64,000 nt of DNA, taken from positions 6,262,001-6,326,000 of the forward strand of contig NC_058150.1 of NCBI RefSeq assembly GCF_011075055.1, written 5' to 3'. Below are positions 33,525-46,912 of the stretch, one piece after another. Numbering within the stretch: the first letter of the stretch is position 1; the number at the start of each line of letters is the position of its first letter. The notes below the pieces were generated by a model. The model made no database searches. It had not been told where the DNA came from and worked only from the letters and a program-made list of their open reading frames with translations. Source of the stretch: Mangifera indica. Taxonomy: Eukaryota; Streptophyta; Magnoliopsida; Sapindales; Anacardiaceae. Position numbers and translations under genes: made by a program.

Positions 33525-36500
33525 ATGCTAGCAACAGCTTCCAGAGTCTTCAGCAAAACTCCTCTCCTTAAACCCTCTCTCGCCCGCACGCTCTCTCCCT
33601 CCCGTTTTCGTCTTACCGTCCGGTCAATGGCTGATTCTGCAGCTTCACCCTTCAAGAAAGTCCAGATTCAGAGAGACGATACTGTGAGTATTATTTTACC
33701 AATCACAATCATTTCTCTTCTATCATCTTTTTTGGAACAAAAATCGAACTTTCATTTATTATAATAGTAATGACTAATAAAGCCTGCGTTTTGACATGAA
33801 TGGAATAGACATTTGATGCATATGTAGTTGGGAAAGAAGATGGTCCCGGGATTGTTGTGATTCAGGAGTGGTGGGGTGTTGACTATGAGATCAAGAATCA
33901 TGCTATCAAAGTCTCCCAGCTCAATCCTGGATTTAAGGCACTTATTCCTGAGTAATTATCTCTTATCTTTTCAGTTTTTTCGTTTTTTCTTTTTTTTTTT
34001 TTTGGTTAAGTTCGTTTTTTCATTTTACCCTTTTCAATGCATTATCAGTTGCCACTTTCTCGTTCTGAAGATTTAATTTTTCTATGGTTTCAGTTTGTAT
34101 AGAGGAAAAGTTGGTTTGGATGTTGCGGAAGCACAACACTTAATGGACGGTCTTGACTGGCAAGGTGCTGTCAAGGACATCAGTGCTTCAGTTAACTGGC
34201 TTAAGGCAAACGGTTCTAAGAAGGTTCTGACCGTCCACATCGTTGACTTAGTAGTGTAAATGCTTTGTGGCTGCTTCCTGATGCGTACCTAATATTTGTA
34301 TTTTTCGTATTGTATTTCAAAAAGAACTTTGAGAGTTGCATATGCATATCTAGATGTCCATAATTGTGATTTATCGTGAAAAACATATGGGACGAAATAT
34401 TTCTTATTCCTTGGGAACTTTGTTTAGTTCAAAATTTACTCTGTTAACATGATGGTTTGGAAGGACTTGATTGCCTGAATGGTGCATAAATATACTCTGT
34501 TTAGTCCCATTTTGTGTTCTATGAATGCCTTATGATAACTTGAAGATTACTTAGAGCCATCTCCAGCATCCTGTTTATTCAAAGTCGCATCTGTTTCTGT
34601 TTATGAATCATGCAGTTTGCCAATTGGATAGCTTATAATGGTTTCAGCTGCCCTTATTTTGACACACATTCTAACAAGTGTCAGCCTACCTCTGCCATAA
34701 CAGGTCAAAGCAAGTTGATTCAAAAACCATGTACAATATAGCTAAGTGCTTTCCTCCTTCTAGCCACCTCACTAAAACATGTCAGCTACCTGAGATCTGC
34801 TGTCATGATGCAGTTTTAGTCTTTTGACCAGCTGCACTGCTCCTAGCCCAAGCCTTAGCTTTAATTCCTTCACTTGAGCTTGGTCACACATCTTAAGACA
34901 ACTTTAAATTGATTTCTGTCATGCCTGTGGATGCTTGATTCTCCCCCTTGGGCTCTTTTTTTCATCATTTCATGACTCGTGGCAACTTTAGCCCATATAT
35001 CTGCAATGGGTAACATGTCAGGCTATTCAGTAGACAAGGATGAAATCATTTCATAGAGTCTATTCTCCAAATCTTGACTTTGAAATATTTTTTGATTTAT
35101 GCCTTGTCTCTTTTTCTGTAACATAGCATCATAGAAGTATTACATGAAAGGAACACATATATTGATGGTGCTAGTCACAATGCATTTATTGAAATTTTTT
35201 CTCTCTCTCTTTTTTTTTTTTTTTTTTGTTTCATCACATTTATGGTTAATTGGTTACATGCCTTATAAACTTCACTTTTCTGTTTATAAAGTTGAAGATT
35301 TTAGATATGATGGATTTAATTTTACACATTGCTTTCACTTGTTAATGAACTTGTGGCACTACATAGGTTGGTGTGACTGGATATTGCATGGGGGGTGCTC
35401 TCTCTATTGCAAGTTCTGTTTTAATTCCCGAGGTTGATGCTGTTGTTGCATTTTATGGAGTTCCCTCATCAGAGCTTGCAGATCCTGCCAAGGCTAAAGC
35501 ACCTGTTCAGGCTCATTTTGGGGAGCTTGACAACTTTGTTGGCTTTTCAGATGTGACGGTATGGAATATCTTTTCAACTCTCAGATTTTACAAATATTTT
35601 TTACTTCTGTTAAATCTTGAAGTCACTTCCATGTCCTTGGATAAGTTGCTAGAATGATGTCCATGATCAGTCTATATATTTGTTTGCATTTATGCAGTGC
35701 ATGTATTATGTGAGTCTTGTGCAAGTATCAGTTATGGCATCGATTTTATATCTGAACAATATTTTCCCTTGCTTCATCCCCCTCTCTCACTGCCTCCCCT
35801 TCTCCTTTCTCTCTCCCCTTTGTCTTTCTCACCATCCTTGCCTTGTCCACTGCAAAAACAGAGATAGGGAGGGAGATGGACTTTAGAGAGGCTTTATTAC
35901 ATTAGCTATTATTCAGCCTCTTCATCGTAAATTTCCTGTTACACAGTCATTAGTTTAACTTCTTGGTCAGATTAACTTCTACCATTTGATCAAGTCAATA
36001 AAAATAGAGCTCAAAGATCGCATTGAATCTCTTGAAATTAAAAGACTCATTTAACAATGAAACTTGGATGGCTAGACTGAGTTTGGTCCTAAAATATATC
36101 CCTGAATTTGTAAAGATTTTGAATTTGGAAAACAGTGACTCCTTATAAGGTAAAAGCCACTGTAAATCTGCTACTAAAACTCAGTAAGAAATTGTTTTCT
36201 TTTTCTTTTTTTCCCCCCTCTTGCTTTGTGTCTGTCTCCTTTCTCATTAATTTCTCACCGAATGCCCATCCACAATGTGATGCCTTGCTAAGCTAACGTA
36301 GTAGACCATTTTATATCATAGCTGAGTTTAAATTTGGTTAATTGGTTCTATAGTTTTTATTTTATCTTGCAGTAGCAATGCAACTTGCAACTAAAGCTAT
36401 TTACTAATTCAATGTTTAGTTGAAAACAGAGAGAGTCTTTATTTACCTTCATGGATTGGCTGCCATGCAATAAGTTATAATAACCAAACTCTACCTTACT

Positions 36501-37051
36501 TTCCATAAGTACAATCTCCTTTCTGGATAACCTGATCTTAAATTTGATCATGTGGTGTCTTGTAATGTTTTATTCTATTTTCACTCTTACAAATGAATGT
36601 AATATAGTTGAGATCATGAGAAAATTAAGATAGTTACTGAATATTTTGAGAACTATAGAATGACAATATGAGTTAATTTATGTTGAATAAGTTGTATCAT
36701 TATCTCATATAATATATATATAAAATTCTTTTATCACTCTAGTGATCAGATGCCTGGATAATATCTGTTTGTTTCCTATGTACTTGCTGCAAGTTGAAGT
36801 TTTAACCTTAGAAATTTCTAATCATGCTTTCTTTTGAATTTCAGGCTGCAAAAGCCTTGGAGGAAAAGCTGAAACTTTCTGGTGTTCCATATGAGGTTCA
36901 CATCTATCCTGGCAATGGACATGCATTCATGAATAGGTCACCAGAAGGGGTGCAGAGGAGGAAGAGTATGGGAATGCCTGATGAGGATGATGCCGCAGTT
37001 GAGCTGGCATGGTCACACTTCCAATCATGGATGACTCACTACTTGTCTTAA
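33525..37051 (+). CDS. Dienelactone hydrolase family protein
   Basis: Alpha/beta hydrolase of the carboxymethylenebutenolidase type; the natural plant substrate is not known. Exons: 33525-33683, 33809-33951, 34094-34223, 35367-35558, 36845-37051. These sum to 831 bp, 276 aa. Catalytic Cys-Asp-His: C151 in GYCMGG, D199 in HFGELD, H234 in GNGHAF. Glu73 in QEWWG matches the conserved active-site Glu. Residues 1-34 are Ser/Arg/Leu-rich with no acidic residue, like an organelle transit peptide. A second in-frame ATG (M35, 33627) could give a cytosolic form about the length of the usual plant protein. All phases join. The third donor (AAG|GTTCTG) is weak but is required by phase and by the family sequence. 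Closest relative from memory is Arabidopsis At2g32520. Confidence 0.93.
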
Positions 37052-38999
37052 ATAATTTGCTATTTGGATGCATTTCTGAGAGTCAAATTTGCATGGTTTG
37101 TTAAATATTAGCCTGCTGTATTACCTAGACTAGACATACTGGAAGGTTGGGAATTATGCTCCCTTTCCTTTCCCAAAAAAATCCTTATTTCTAAGGTTGT
37201 GTTTGGGTGTGACTTTGGAGATTTCACTTGCTGAATTATCTAAAATGCGTTTGGTTGATTGCTTGTAAATGTTTATGCTGTGGCCTTCATGCTTAAATAA
37301 AGGTATCCTATCTTTTTCTTTAGGTTGGATAAGTAGGCATATTGCTTTTTCTTTTACCACGGAATGCTGACGGCTTTCTTCTTTAATTGAAGTAAAAACT
37401 TCAAAAAGAACCTGTGTGAACAGCATGGCTTTGGGCATCTTTGAAGAAGCGAACTTTGACGGATTTGGTTTCCTTGTGTGGACCAAAGGAAAAGGAGTTG
37501 TGTGGACATACGGCCTGGAGCAAAGTCTTGTTTAGCTGACCACATTGGAATGTGGACATGCATTATTCCAGGGAAGGGGCTTGAGATAAATTTGTTTCAG
37601 TGTCTCGGGATCTGTGATTGCATTGCATGCCATATTTTTTTATGAAGAACTGTTTACCAATGGCTTTTATAATAAGCATCAATGAGCGTTTGGGCCTGGA
37701 TCTTGTTATATAAAATTCTGATTCAAGCAAGGTTGGCTCTCTCCTGTCTCATATTTTCAGCTCTCACAGATTTTCTTGAATGAGAATTTCTTTCCATTAA
37801 ACATTTTCGATCATTGCCAAATCTATAGCTTTACTTGTGAAGATATGGTTTATATGGTTGAGAAACTACTTGGAAGTTAAAAATTGCAACATTTCACTCA
37901 AAATATTCCATGGATCAAATTTGTATTTATATATTGCTTATTTATTTATATTATTTAGGGTGTACCAAAAGCATGTATATGTCTTTCCTCTTTTAATTGT
38001 CAAAATTATTCATGTGGACGTATCTCTATCCTCTAGACCAAGCTTGTTCAAATATGCTGGAATAATAAAACCATACATATTTATTTTGGGTATATAAATA
38101 AATACACATTTAAAATGTGTTATTATGTGATTGAATAATTTTAAATTAAATATAAAATAACACACCATCACATAATAATATATATAAGTGTGTATATATT
38201 TGTATATTCAAAATGGGTATATATAATATCGATCGTGATCGAATCATATTACACATGAGAACACTGGAAATACTTTTTTTCATTTGTGGTTTGAAATCGG
38301 CGCCCTCTGTGTAATTCTTCAAATAAACATGATTGGCTTCTCCTGTGAGATGGAATCTTGTTAACTCTAAGCAGTGCATTAAGTTCTACGCTGGCAATCT
38401 AGTCTGGGGTAACCCCAGACACAAACTCCATTTCTTTCTACAGGATTTACTGAATTATGACTAATCTAGTTTCTTTAAGATGGTAAAATTTAAAGGAAGG
38501 GCAGGGATATCTACAAGGAAAGGTAGCGATAACTAGGAAAATTCTCAGTAATCTAGGGGAGGTCAATGATAGTTCCAGGAAGGTTTTCTTTGAAATTATT
38601 ATCCAAACCCGTGAGAGGTTAGCATAATAGCAGTCGTAATTATAGCAACAAATGCCGATAGAAAAGAAGAAAACGTGAAGTGAGGTTAAACCCAACTGGC
38701 CAACTTGGTGTTCATTCGTGAAGGCAGGAGCCGCCATTGCCAAATGGAGAGAAGAATATGTGTTTGATCACATTAATTACTGCATGTTAGGTTAGGTCAA
38801 CTAATGCAAGCGATGACTACAGCACTTTGTAGTTTGCGGTTCAACCTCTCACAGATTCAAATCAAAATCAAATGAACCACACATGGCCACGCTTTCAAGC
38901 TTTTCAACGCTACTTATCGTCACTATTTTCACATGCTCTCTGTTAAATCGCTAGATACATTGTTGGGTTGTTGAATGTGAACTCACTTCTTCCATCCTT
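37052..38999. other. Intergenic region downstream of the hydrolase gene
   Basis: The first few hundred bases are probably 3' UTR. About 38090-38230 is a diverged relative of the MITE at 24014-24184. A perfect inverted repeat GTCTGGGGT-A-ACCCCAGAC is at 38402-38420. A minus-strand open stretch at 38447-38743 is Cys/Tyr-rich and matches nothing I know; not called. Confidence 0.5.
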
Positions 39000-39000
39000 A

Positions 39001-39455
39001 TTCTCTTCACATTGGTTTCACACTTCAGAATTATAATCAATTTATGTAACATCTCTGATTTAATAGTTCTATTAACTATTGAATTAATGCACCCAAAGTT
39101 TTTCTTATAATATTATTCTTTTCTTCACATTAGTTTCACACCTCAATTTATAATAAATTTATGTAACATCTCTGGTTTAATAGTTCAGTTCACTATCAAA
39201 ATATTATTCACCTAATGTTTTTCTTATAATATTATTCTCTTCTTCACATTGGTTTCACACTTCAATTCATAATAAATTTCTGTACATCTCTGATTTAATC
39301 ATTCGGTTCATTGTTAAGATATTATTCACTCAAATTTGTTTTTATACTATTATTCTCTTCTTCACATTGGTTTCACACTTTAATTTATAATAAATTTCTG
39401 TAAAATCTCTTGTTTAATAATTTAACTCACTGTCAAGATATTGTCTACTTTTGAT
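39001..39455 (+). repeat. 118-bp tandem repeat, four copies
   Basis: TTCACATTGGTTTCACAC or a near match recurs at 39006, 39124, 39243 and 39361, so periods are 118, 119 and 118 bp. Each unit continues with a TAATAAATTTCTGTA-like block, ATCTCTGRTTTAATARTTC and TTCTTATAATATTATTCT. Copies differ by many substitutions, so the array is old. It sits just before a GAGCTCACAAACT/ATGTGAGATGCACAT segment that looks like the end of a dispersed element. Confidence 0.85.
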
Positions 39456-40829
39456 ACATACTCTATCATAATTTTACTTATAGGGTTTACAACACAAAAT
39501 AAGTCTTGAGAAGAGCTCACAAACTATTTAATCAATTTTATCTTTTCATTTTTAAATAATGTGAGATGCACATACATGTTCAATATCTCTTCTGTATTTT
39601 ATTAATGTAAGATTTATTTAAGAGTGTCACAATCACCTTTTTACAGGACTCAACATTCTAATTGAATTTTGACCTATAATCACCCAAAAAGATATGCATC
39701 TTAAATTATAAAATTTTAAAATAAAATTATAATAAATTATTTATTTAAAATAAATAATATCTTAATAATAAAATAAACTATTAGACAAAGAAGTAGTCTT
39801 CAATATTAATAGCTGATGAGGCCGATGGAGTGATGCATGGATATGCATGCTTGCGTTGATACATATAAAATAAATAAAGACCATGTTACACATCATGCTA
39901 CCAAAAAGTAGAGGCAGCTGCTTTTAATTGTCTGTGTTTGGTGTAGACTTTTGAGTGCATGACAATCTGTTCCTTACTATTTTAATCACCATTAGCAGCG
40001 CTTTAAGAACCAAACAAACTGGGAATCCCAGTAATACAATTTAATTAATGGCTAATCTAACATAGTTTATCTACTTCCTTAATTTCTGCACTGCTTGATT
40101 ATTTGGGCAATGGCTAGGTTACCCGTCTGCCTGCTTCTCCATGATCATTATCTGTCGGCTCAGATCCAAATCTTCTTTGACATTAGCACTCCATTGATGA
40201 CGATTTGTGGAACTCGATGTGTTTTGATTTCAGTGCTATAAATTATTCGATCAATGGCTCGCCAATTAATTCTTAAATATATCCAGATCACACGTAAACA
40301 GTGATTTTTGACTAGCACCAATATAATCAATCTTTGATCTATGCTTTTAAAATTATTTGGATATTCGAATAGATTATATAATTGGTTTATAACTTGAATG
40401 ATTTAATCAAATTAATCTATTAATTTTAATTTAAATTATTATAATTGAATAGATAATTATAAAAAATTAAATTAATATTTTATAGAATTATATAATCAAT
40501 GTTTGATTATAGTAGGATTATTCGGTGCAAAAAATATATATTATATAATTATTTTAATAGTAAATAAAACAATATATATAAAATCTGTCAAGTTAGATTA
40601 AAACTACGTTTCTTGGATTTAATAATTTTTTCAATTAATTATTTTTATTAGATTTAACCAAATTTTTGAATTGGTAAACAATTAAATAAAAATCAAACCG
40701 TTTGGATTGGTTTCAATAACATTGCCTTTGATACATCATATTTCTGAAAAAACATGAATGCCGAGTCCTGGCATTCATATCAATTCACACTTAAGTCTAA
40801 TTATGTCCTCGTGTATCGATTGTGACTGC

Positions 40830-40832
<3 letters not shown>
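39456..40832. other. AT-rich intergenic DNA
   Basis: No gene, RNA or clear element end seen. Confidence 0.4.
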
Positions 40833-40913
<81 letters not shown>

Positions 40914-40914
40914 T
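40833..40914. repeat. Compound microsatellite (AT)n(TTTA)n
   Basis: About 25 AT units (40833-40882) followed by about eight TTTA units. Confidence 0.95.
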
Positions 40915-43900
40915 ATGTCACAACTTGCTGCCGTCAATTAATTAGGGCTCACCTTTCTCGTCCTTTTAATTAATATTCAATTTAATATCCCCACTCTTCT
41001 TCAATACGCATTATTATTTTCTGAAAAGTACCAAAGGGTGCGAGTCACGATGAAATGTTTGATGACTGTTTTTGTAAGATTTTCTTTCCTGGAGAAATTT
41101 AATCTGTTGTGTGTTTATCTTGCATTTGAAGACAAAAATAAAATAGAATTGCAATCCAAATTCTCCTTTTAAAAATCAACTCATCTAACATTGACCATCA
41201 TTCTGATGAACGATGAACAACATTCAGGATGAAAATGAGGGTCGAGCTCGAGCATGCTGTTGGGTTGACAATGAATGATGGGTTTCCTTCTTTCTTGTAA
41301 AAAAATTATAATAGAGATCTAAACAAAAAATGATGTCTAAATATATATTATATATTGAAATATCTTTTTAGAATTCTATTTGTATTGATTAGACAGATAA
41401 ACCTAAAATAGAATAATCAAATTTATAATTATTATATCAAATAAATTAAGATTTCATAAATCTAATAAAGACTCGAATCTAAACCTTCTTTTAAAAATTT
41501 TAATATTTTATTAGTTTTACTAACTTAAAATGTCTTTTTTTTTAGTTTTGTTGTACCTATATGTGTAATTAATTCATTGAAATGATCATAAAGTAGGTTT
41601 GAATCTGGAGAGAAACTGGTTTGAACTTTGACAAAAGTGAGCTATATTTCAAATGCTTTATTATTGTGCATCCTTTGCAACAAAAGAAAGTGAAAGTGTC
41701 TGAGCTCAAAAAAAATGAAAGAAGCGATGAAAACGATGCCGTAATAAGTTGGGGGAATAAAAGCATGCATGCACGTACTATAGGGCATCTCGTTTACAAT
41801 ATGAAAATCAAAATCTGTGGGAAAGGTATTTTTTAAAATTTTGAGGCAATCCCCCAACTGTACAATTTAATTATGTCAAAGTTTCAAGTGTCTGCATTAT
41901 ATATCAAAGCGACGCCTTTTCAGGGTGAGTTTGGGCCATTCTTGAGAAGTCTTTATAAAAGGGTTTTTATCTTTAAAGTACACTATTTTTATTTATTTAT
42001 TTATTTATATATTTATACTCTGCCTAATGCAACTTCTCGATTTATAACAAAATTATGATATAAAATAATATATATTTATATATATTATTAAATAATTAAA
42101 AAATTTTAAATTAAAAGTAAAATAATATCTAATCATATAATAATATATTTTATATATACTAATTTATATATATATATTATAAAAATACTCTAAAAACTTT
42201 ATATTAAAATATGGGTTATGACAATACTAGTGTAAACTACAAGGTTAATTAGGCTTTTAATAGTAGAATTCAATAAATTGTTATAAAAGAGACTATATCT
42301 TCTTTTCCAATACACGCATGGTATAACATTTATCAAAATATCGTCATTTTGATAATATATGAGGAAGGAAGACCAATTTTCCAGTTTCAATAGATTGATA
42401 ATTGATCGTATTTGGAGTAAATTCTACATTAGTTATGATGCAACAGATTTGCCTAAATCCCTAAAATTTTCTACTCCGATATCCTCTATATCAAACGGTT
42501 GAAAATCAAATAAAGGTTAGAAAAATCGTATGTGAAAACTTTGTATAGAGTCATAAAATAAGAAGGCCAATAAGTTTATATGGAATAAAATGTGTTTTCA
42601 CTTCTCATCTAACATGTCGACCAAATTGTTGAATATTTGACCCAATCGTCGTGTCATTCTCTCCATTATGTCATTGTATACGTGCTTAAAGTTGCTTTGG
42701 TGATTGGGCGGTTGCTAACATTTTAACCTTACATATACCTAGATTAAAAATATAATAAAACTAAGTGGGTTTATTTTGAGAATATAAATAAATATGTATC
42801 TTAATTAATAAATATGGAAATGAAAACAATATAGTATAAGTATAAAATGATAAATAATAAAAAAATACATTTAAAAAAACATAAAATTTGAATACAAAAC
42901 ATGTATATATAAGTTTAATACGATATGTTGTTGATAATATGTTTATAAAAATATGACAATATCACACATAATTTTAATATTTTTTATAGATATTTTGGTT
43001 AACAATTTAAATGTACAGTATCTGAGTGACTATTATACCTAATAAAACATAATATGTAATTAAGATTTAATCATTATAAAAAATTATCGAAAAATATCAT
43101 ACATTTTCGTACTTTAAAAAATTCATAAAAAATAGAAAACATAAAAAAGAAAATATCGGAAACATATAAAATACACGTTTGATATATTTTGGGTTTAAAA
43201 ATTTGAAACAACATATTTAAAATACGAATAATTTCTATTTTTATTAACTAAAGTACATACTTGATATATGTTATTATGTGATTGAATGATTTTAAATTAA
43301 AGATAAAATAACACTCAATATATTACTGATTTATATATTCAGAATAAGTATATATAATATAAACCCTTTAAAATAAGCTATTTCTTGAATTTGATTGGAA
43401 AGTGCTTTAACTCAAAGCACAAGCAAAGGTGGTCTTGGCTTTTAATTTTGCACCCCTTTACATGATTCTTTTTGACCCTCTCAAGTTTTAGGTAAAAATC
43501 TGATGATGTTCAAGTTGAATGTATCGAAATGTAACACAAATTAATTATTTTAATATCATTGGCGATGTCAATAAGAGACTTTTCATCTCGCTAAATTAAT
43601 TGAATCACGTTTTAGGGGTGGAATATATTATTAATATGAAAGCTAACACTTTTAATTATACATAGTGACATATCTTATCAATTAAATTTTTCATGTTGGT
43701 TTTTGTGTGTGTATCTTGGACTATGCACACGCCTTTTCTTTTGTTGGCCCTCCTTGTCTCGCCATTCCATAGGCAGTTGTTGCTTTTTGAGTAAATTATA
43801 TTTACCACCCTGAGGTTCGGATGTACAATTCTAGCTAGATCACATTTAAAAGAAAAAAAAAAAGGCAACTTTACTAATCGAAAATGTGTGATATTGATGT

Positions 43901-45274
43901 GATTCAAACGAGTGATATGATTGAAATTACATCAAACAGAATACAGTTCAATAAAATCGTATTTTGGTTATGATTTTACCTATTAGATAACATATTTTCT
44001 ACTGATATTCAACTTAAATCCCACTTGTAAGAATGCAATCTAGTTGAATCCGGCCACGTCGTTGATATTGATTTTAGGGGTAATATAATAATTTATTAAA
44101 AATAATATAATAATTTACTTGTTTAATATCGTATCAAAACCAATTTTAGTTATCAAGTTTAAGTTTTGAATAAAAATTTATAACTTAAGAATTTTATGGA
44201 TGGAACCTATCGTTTCCGAAACCTTAGGTTTCTCAATACTAATAATATTTCACCTCTAACTCAATTAAAATTTCTTTTTCTAGTAGAATTCATTAATTTT
44301 ATGATGAATTGGGGTGAAATTTGATCGTCAACGAATAATTGATGGCATGCACTACGTTTTCCATGCAAGGTCTTTCATTATTTTCCAAAAAAGAAAAATT
44401 GGTAAAATTCAACAGTTTGAAAAGTTTTAATTAAAATGAGAAAAGTTTATTCAATATTTTTAAATATATAATCTATAATTGACTTAATAATATGAATTAA
44501 TAAGAACCACTCAAATGTTATTTATTGTTTTTTTTTTCCCTCTAAAAATAATTTTGGATTCTAAATTAAAATCCATAAATGAATGTAAACATGCATGAAC
44601 TCTTGTTACAACTAAAAAAAAGATGTATGAATTTAAATCTTTTTTTACGATATATTACGACCAAATTATTGATTTATTTGATTTAATAATTATAAAATCG
44701 ATCATTAAATATAAAATTTATCTTATTTGACGTGATTGATTTTGATTTAATAAGATAATTTGATTCAAATAAATTTTTTATATAAGAATAAATTACTATT
44801 CTTTGAATTTCTAAACTAAAAATTCTCGTTCAAACCATAATTACAGAAGAAGAAGGTTTCGACACGGTGTTATAAAAATAAATTATTATATTAATTTTAA
44901 TTATTATATTTTTAATAATTATTATTATATTATCTATGAAAACGGTGATCAATGATTTAGAGAGTTTCGGTGACTGAAATCACACGGAAAAGATGAGATC
45001 TTGATAGACTGCACCGATTGTATATAATATAAAATTTTAAGGAGGAGTGAAAACTTGTCACTTCCGTAATTTTCGGGTGAGAAATCAATTTGCTTTAAGA
45101 GAAGTAGATAAATAACTTGTGAGTGAATTGACATGGATTTTAGGTTCCAAAAGAGTCAAAGGGAACATGGAAAAGCAAAGAAAGTGTTTGATCGTTGGGC
45201 AATGCCCATAATGCCATTTATAATGTTTGACTATTATTCTCAAACTTTAGTATAGAATAACCAAAAGTATAATA
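40915..45274. other. Gene-poor AT-rich region with MITE relics
   Basis: An inverted copy of the MITE-like relic family is at about 42060-42180, and a relative of the 24014-24184 MITE is at about 43250-43370. A TTTATTTATTTA run lies at 41990-42010. No exon series, RNA gene or complete element recognised. Confidence 0.45.
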
Positions 45275-45968
45275 AAGGCCAAAAGACTACCCTGTTATGT
45301 AATTTTTGATAAAATTTATTATGAATTATGAGGTTAAAATTGTTATTTAATTAATAATATTAAAAACTAAAATGTAATCTTATTTTCTTTTCTTCTTTCT
45401 TCAATGATGTTCTCCGACTAACTATTTATCTGTCGATACTCTCCCTTGCATCCTGAACAAAAACGTAACCACCATTCTTTGATCATAAATGTGACGGATC
45501 ATTGCATGATGAACATGTTCATGGTTGAAGAATGATTTGGATCTGGATAGACCATCTAGATCCAAATTATTCTCCAGCCACAAATACAATGAAAGCGTGA
45601 CCATAAAAGCATTTGTTGTGTGACGATTTGTCATGTTTGTGGCCACATCTTTGTCCAATATGTGAAAGAGAGTATCGATAGATGAGATGTTAGCCAGAGA
45701 AGGAAGGGAAGGAATAAAATCTTAGGGGGGAAAATATAATTTTTTAAATTTTTGAATAAAAAAATTATTAATTTTTTAAATTAAAGAGAGAGAATAAAAT
45801 AAAATTTTAGTTTTTAAATATAATTAATTAAATAACGATTTTACTTTTATAATTATTAATAAATTTTAACAAAAATTATATAATGAGTGAGTATTTAAAT
45901 TTTTAAAATCTCATATATATTAGTTTAACTTCACACTAAACCTTTGGTGAGGATAAGTCTTTCGGCGT
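45275..45968. mobile_element. Foldback/TIR element of the AGGCCAAAAGACT family
   Basis: Starts AAGGCCAAAAGACT and ends near AAGTCTTTCGGC. The centre has an inverted pair around 45525-45580: GAATGATTTGGATCT and AGATCCAAATTATTC, one mismatch in 15. It is flanked by sides with the family's TTAAAACTAAAAT/ATAAAATTTTA strings. No coding capacity. Confidence 0.55.
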
Positions 45969-46431
45969 AAAATAAATTTTCAAGGAAGGGTGCTAGTATT
46001 GAAATTTGAAAAGAAGCTAACTTTAATTTGCTTTAGTAATTCATGTGACCAGCGTCATGTGCAGGCATAAAAGGCGAGTAACTATTCACATTATAATATA
46101 CTGTTAATGATTATAAATTTTACACACTTTTATTTTTAACTGGACTCAACGCACGAGTAACATGTCACGTAACATTTTTTCATCTATAAAATATATATTT
46201 TATAATATAATATATATTATTGATATAAAAAATAATAATATAATAAAATATATTTAAAATTTTAAAAATATTTGTAATAGTTTACAAAATAGTAGGTTAA
46301 TAATTAAAATTTTTTATTATTTTTATTTTTTCTATCACACTAACAAAACTCATCTTTATTTCTAAATTGGAAAGGGTATTATAGTAATTGAAAGGCAATT
46401 ATATAGCGGTGGAGCGGCAGTAGAAAATGTA
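45969..46431. other. AT-rich distal upstream region of the WRKY gene
   Basis: Mostly low-complexity AT between 46130 and 46330. Nothing specific recognised. Confidence 0.4.
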
Positions 46432-46540
46432 GTCAAGGGATTCGGTCCAGACGGATGACGGAGTCAACCAATGTAGTCCGTCCGGACGGAACCAACCAAC
46501 TGTCAGAAGTCAACTTTCCTCGTCAGCAGTAGCGTTGACT
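46432..46540. promoter_or_regulatory. W-box cluster upstream of the WRKY gene
   Basis: Four TTGACT W-boxes in 109 bp: AGTCAA (complement) at 46432, 46462 and 46508, and TTGACT at 46535. They lie 373-481 bp before the WRKY start codon. WRKY proteins bind TTGAC(C/T), so self- or cross-regulation by WRKY factors is likely. Between them lies a perfect palindrome TCCGTCCGGACGGA (46477-46490). Confidence 0.75.
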
Positions 46541-46912
46541 TAGACTGCTCTTTTTCACTGATCCAGAGACGCCGGGCCAATCAGGGCGGTGAAGATTAGG
46601 AACGCGTCAATCTCCACGATTGTCCTATTTCTTTTATCTTAAAGAAAATATTCACTAAAATTAAATATTCATATCGAATGACTAATTAAAAAAAAAAAAA
46701 GAAAAGAAATCCCTTTATTTTCTGAGGATGGAGATCTTCTAATAAATATTAAACGCAACACAACAAAGCACTAATCACTTAAACTAGCTGTGTTTCTGTT
46801 TGGTCTTCTTGTAAAAGTCTCTGACTCTCCCTTTTTATTGCCGAGTCCATTGCACCGTCTCAAAGACTGGTTTCATTTCTCCTCCTCTTTCTCTACAAAC
46901 AGTTGCTGATTC

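Noticed and set aside
38447..38743. Minus-strand ORF of 98 codons
   Set aside because: No recognisable domain, no splice partners and no conserved copy; likely chance.
39812..39835. Hammerhead-like CTGATGAGGCCGATGG string
   Set aside because: There is no GAAA core partner and no stem III in the right place.
40833..40973. ORF reading YIYIYIYI
   Set aside because: It is a translation of the (AT)n(TTTA)n microsatellite.
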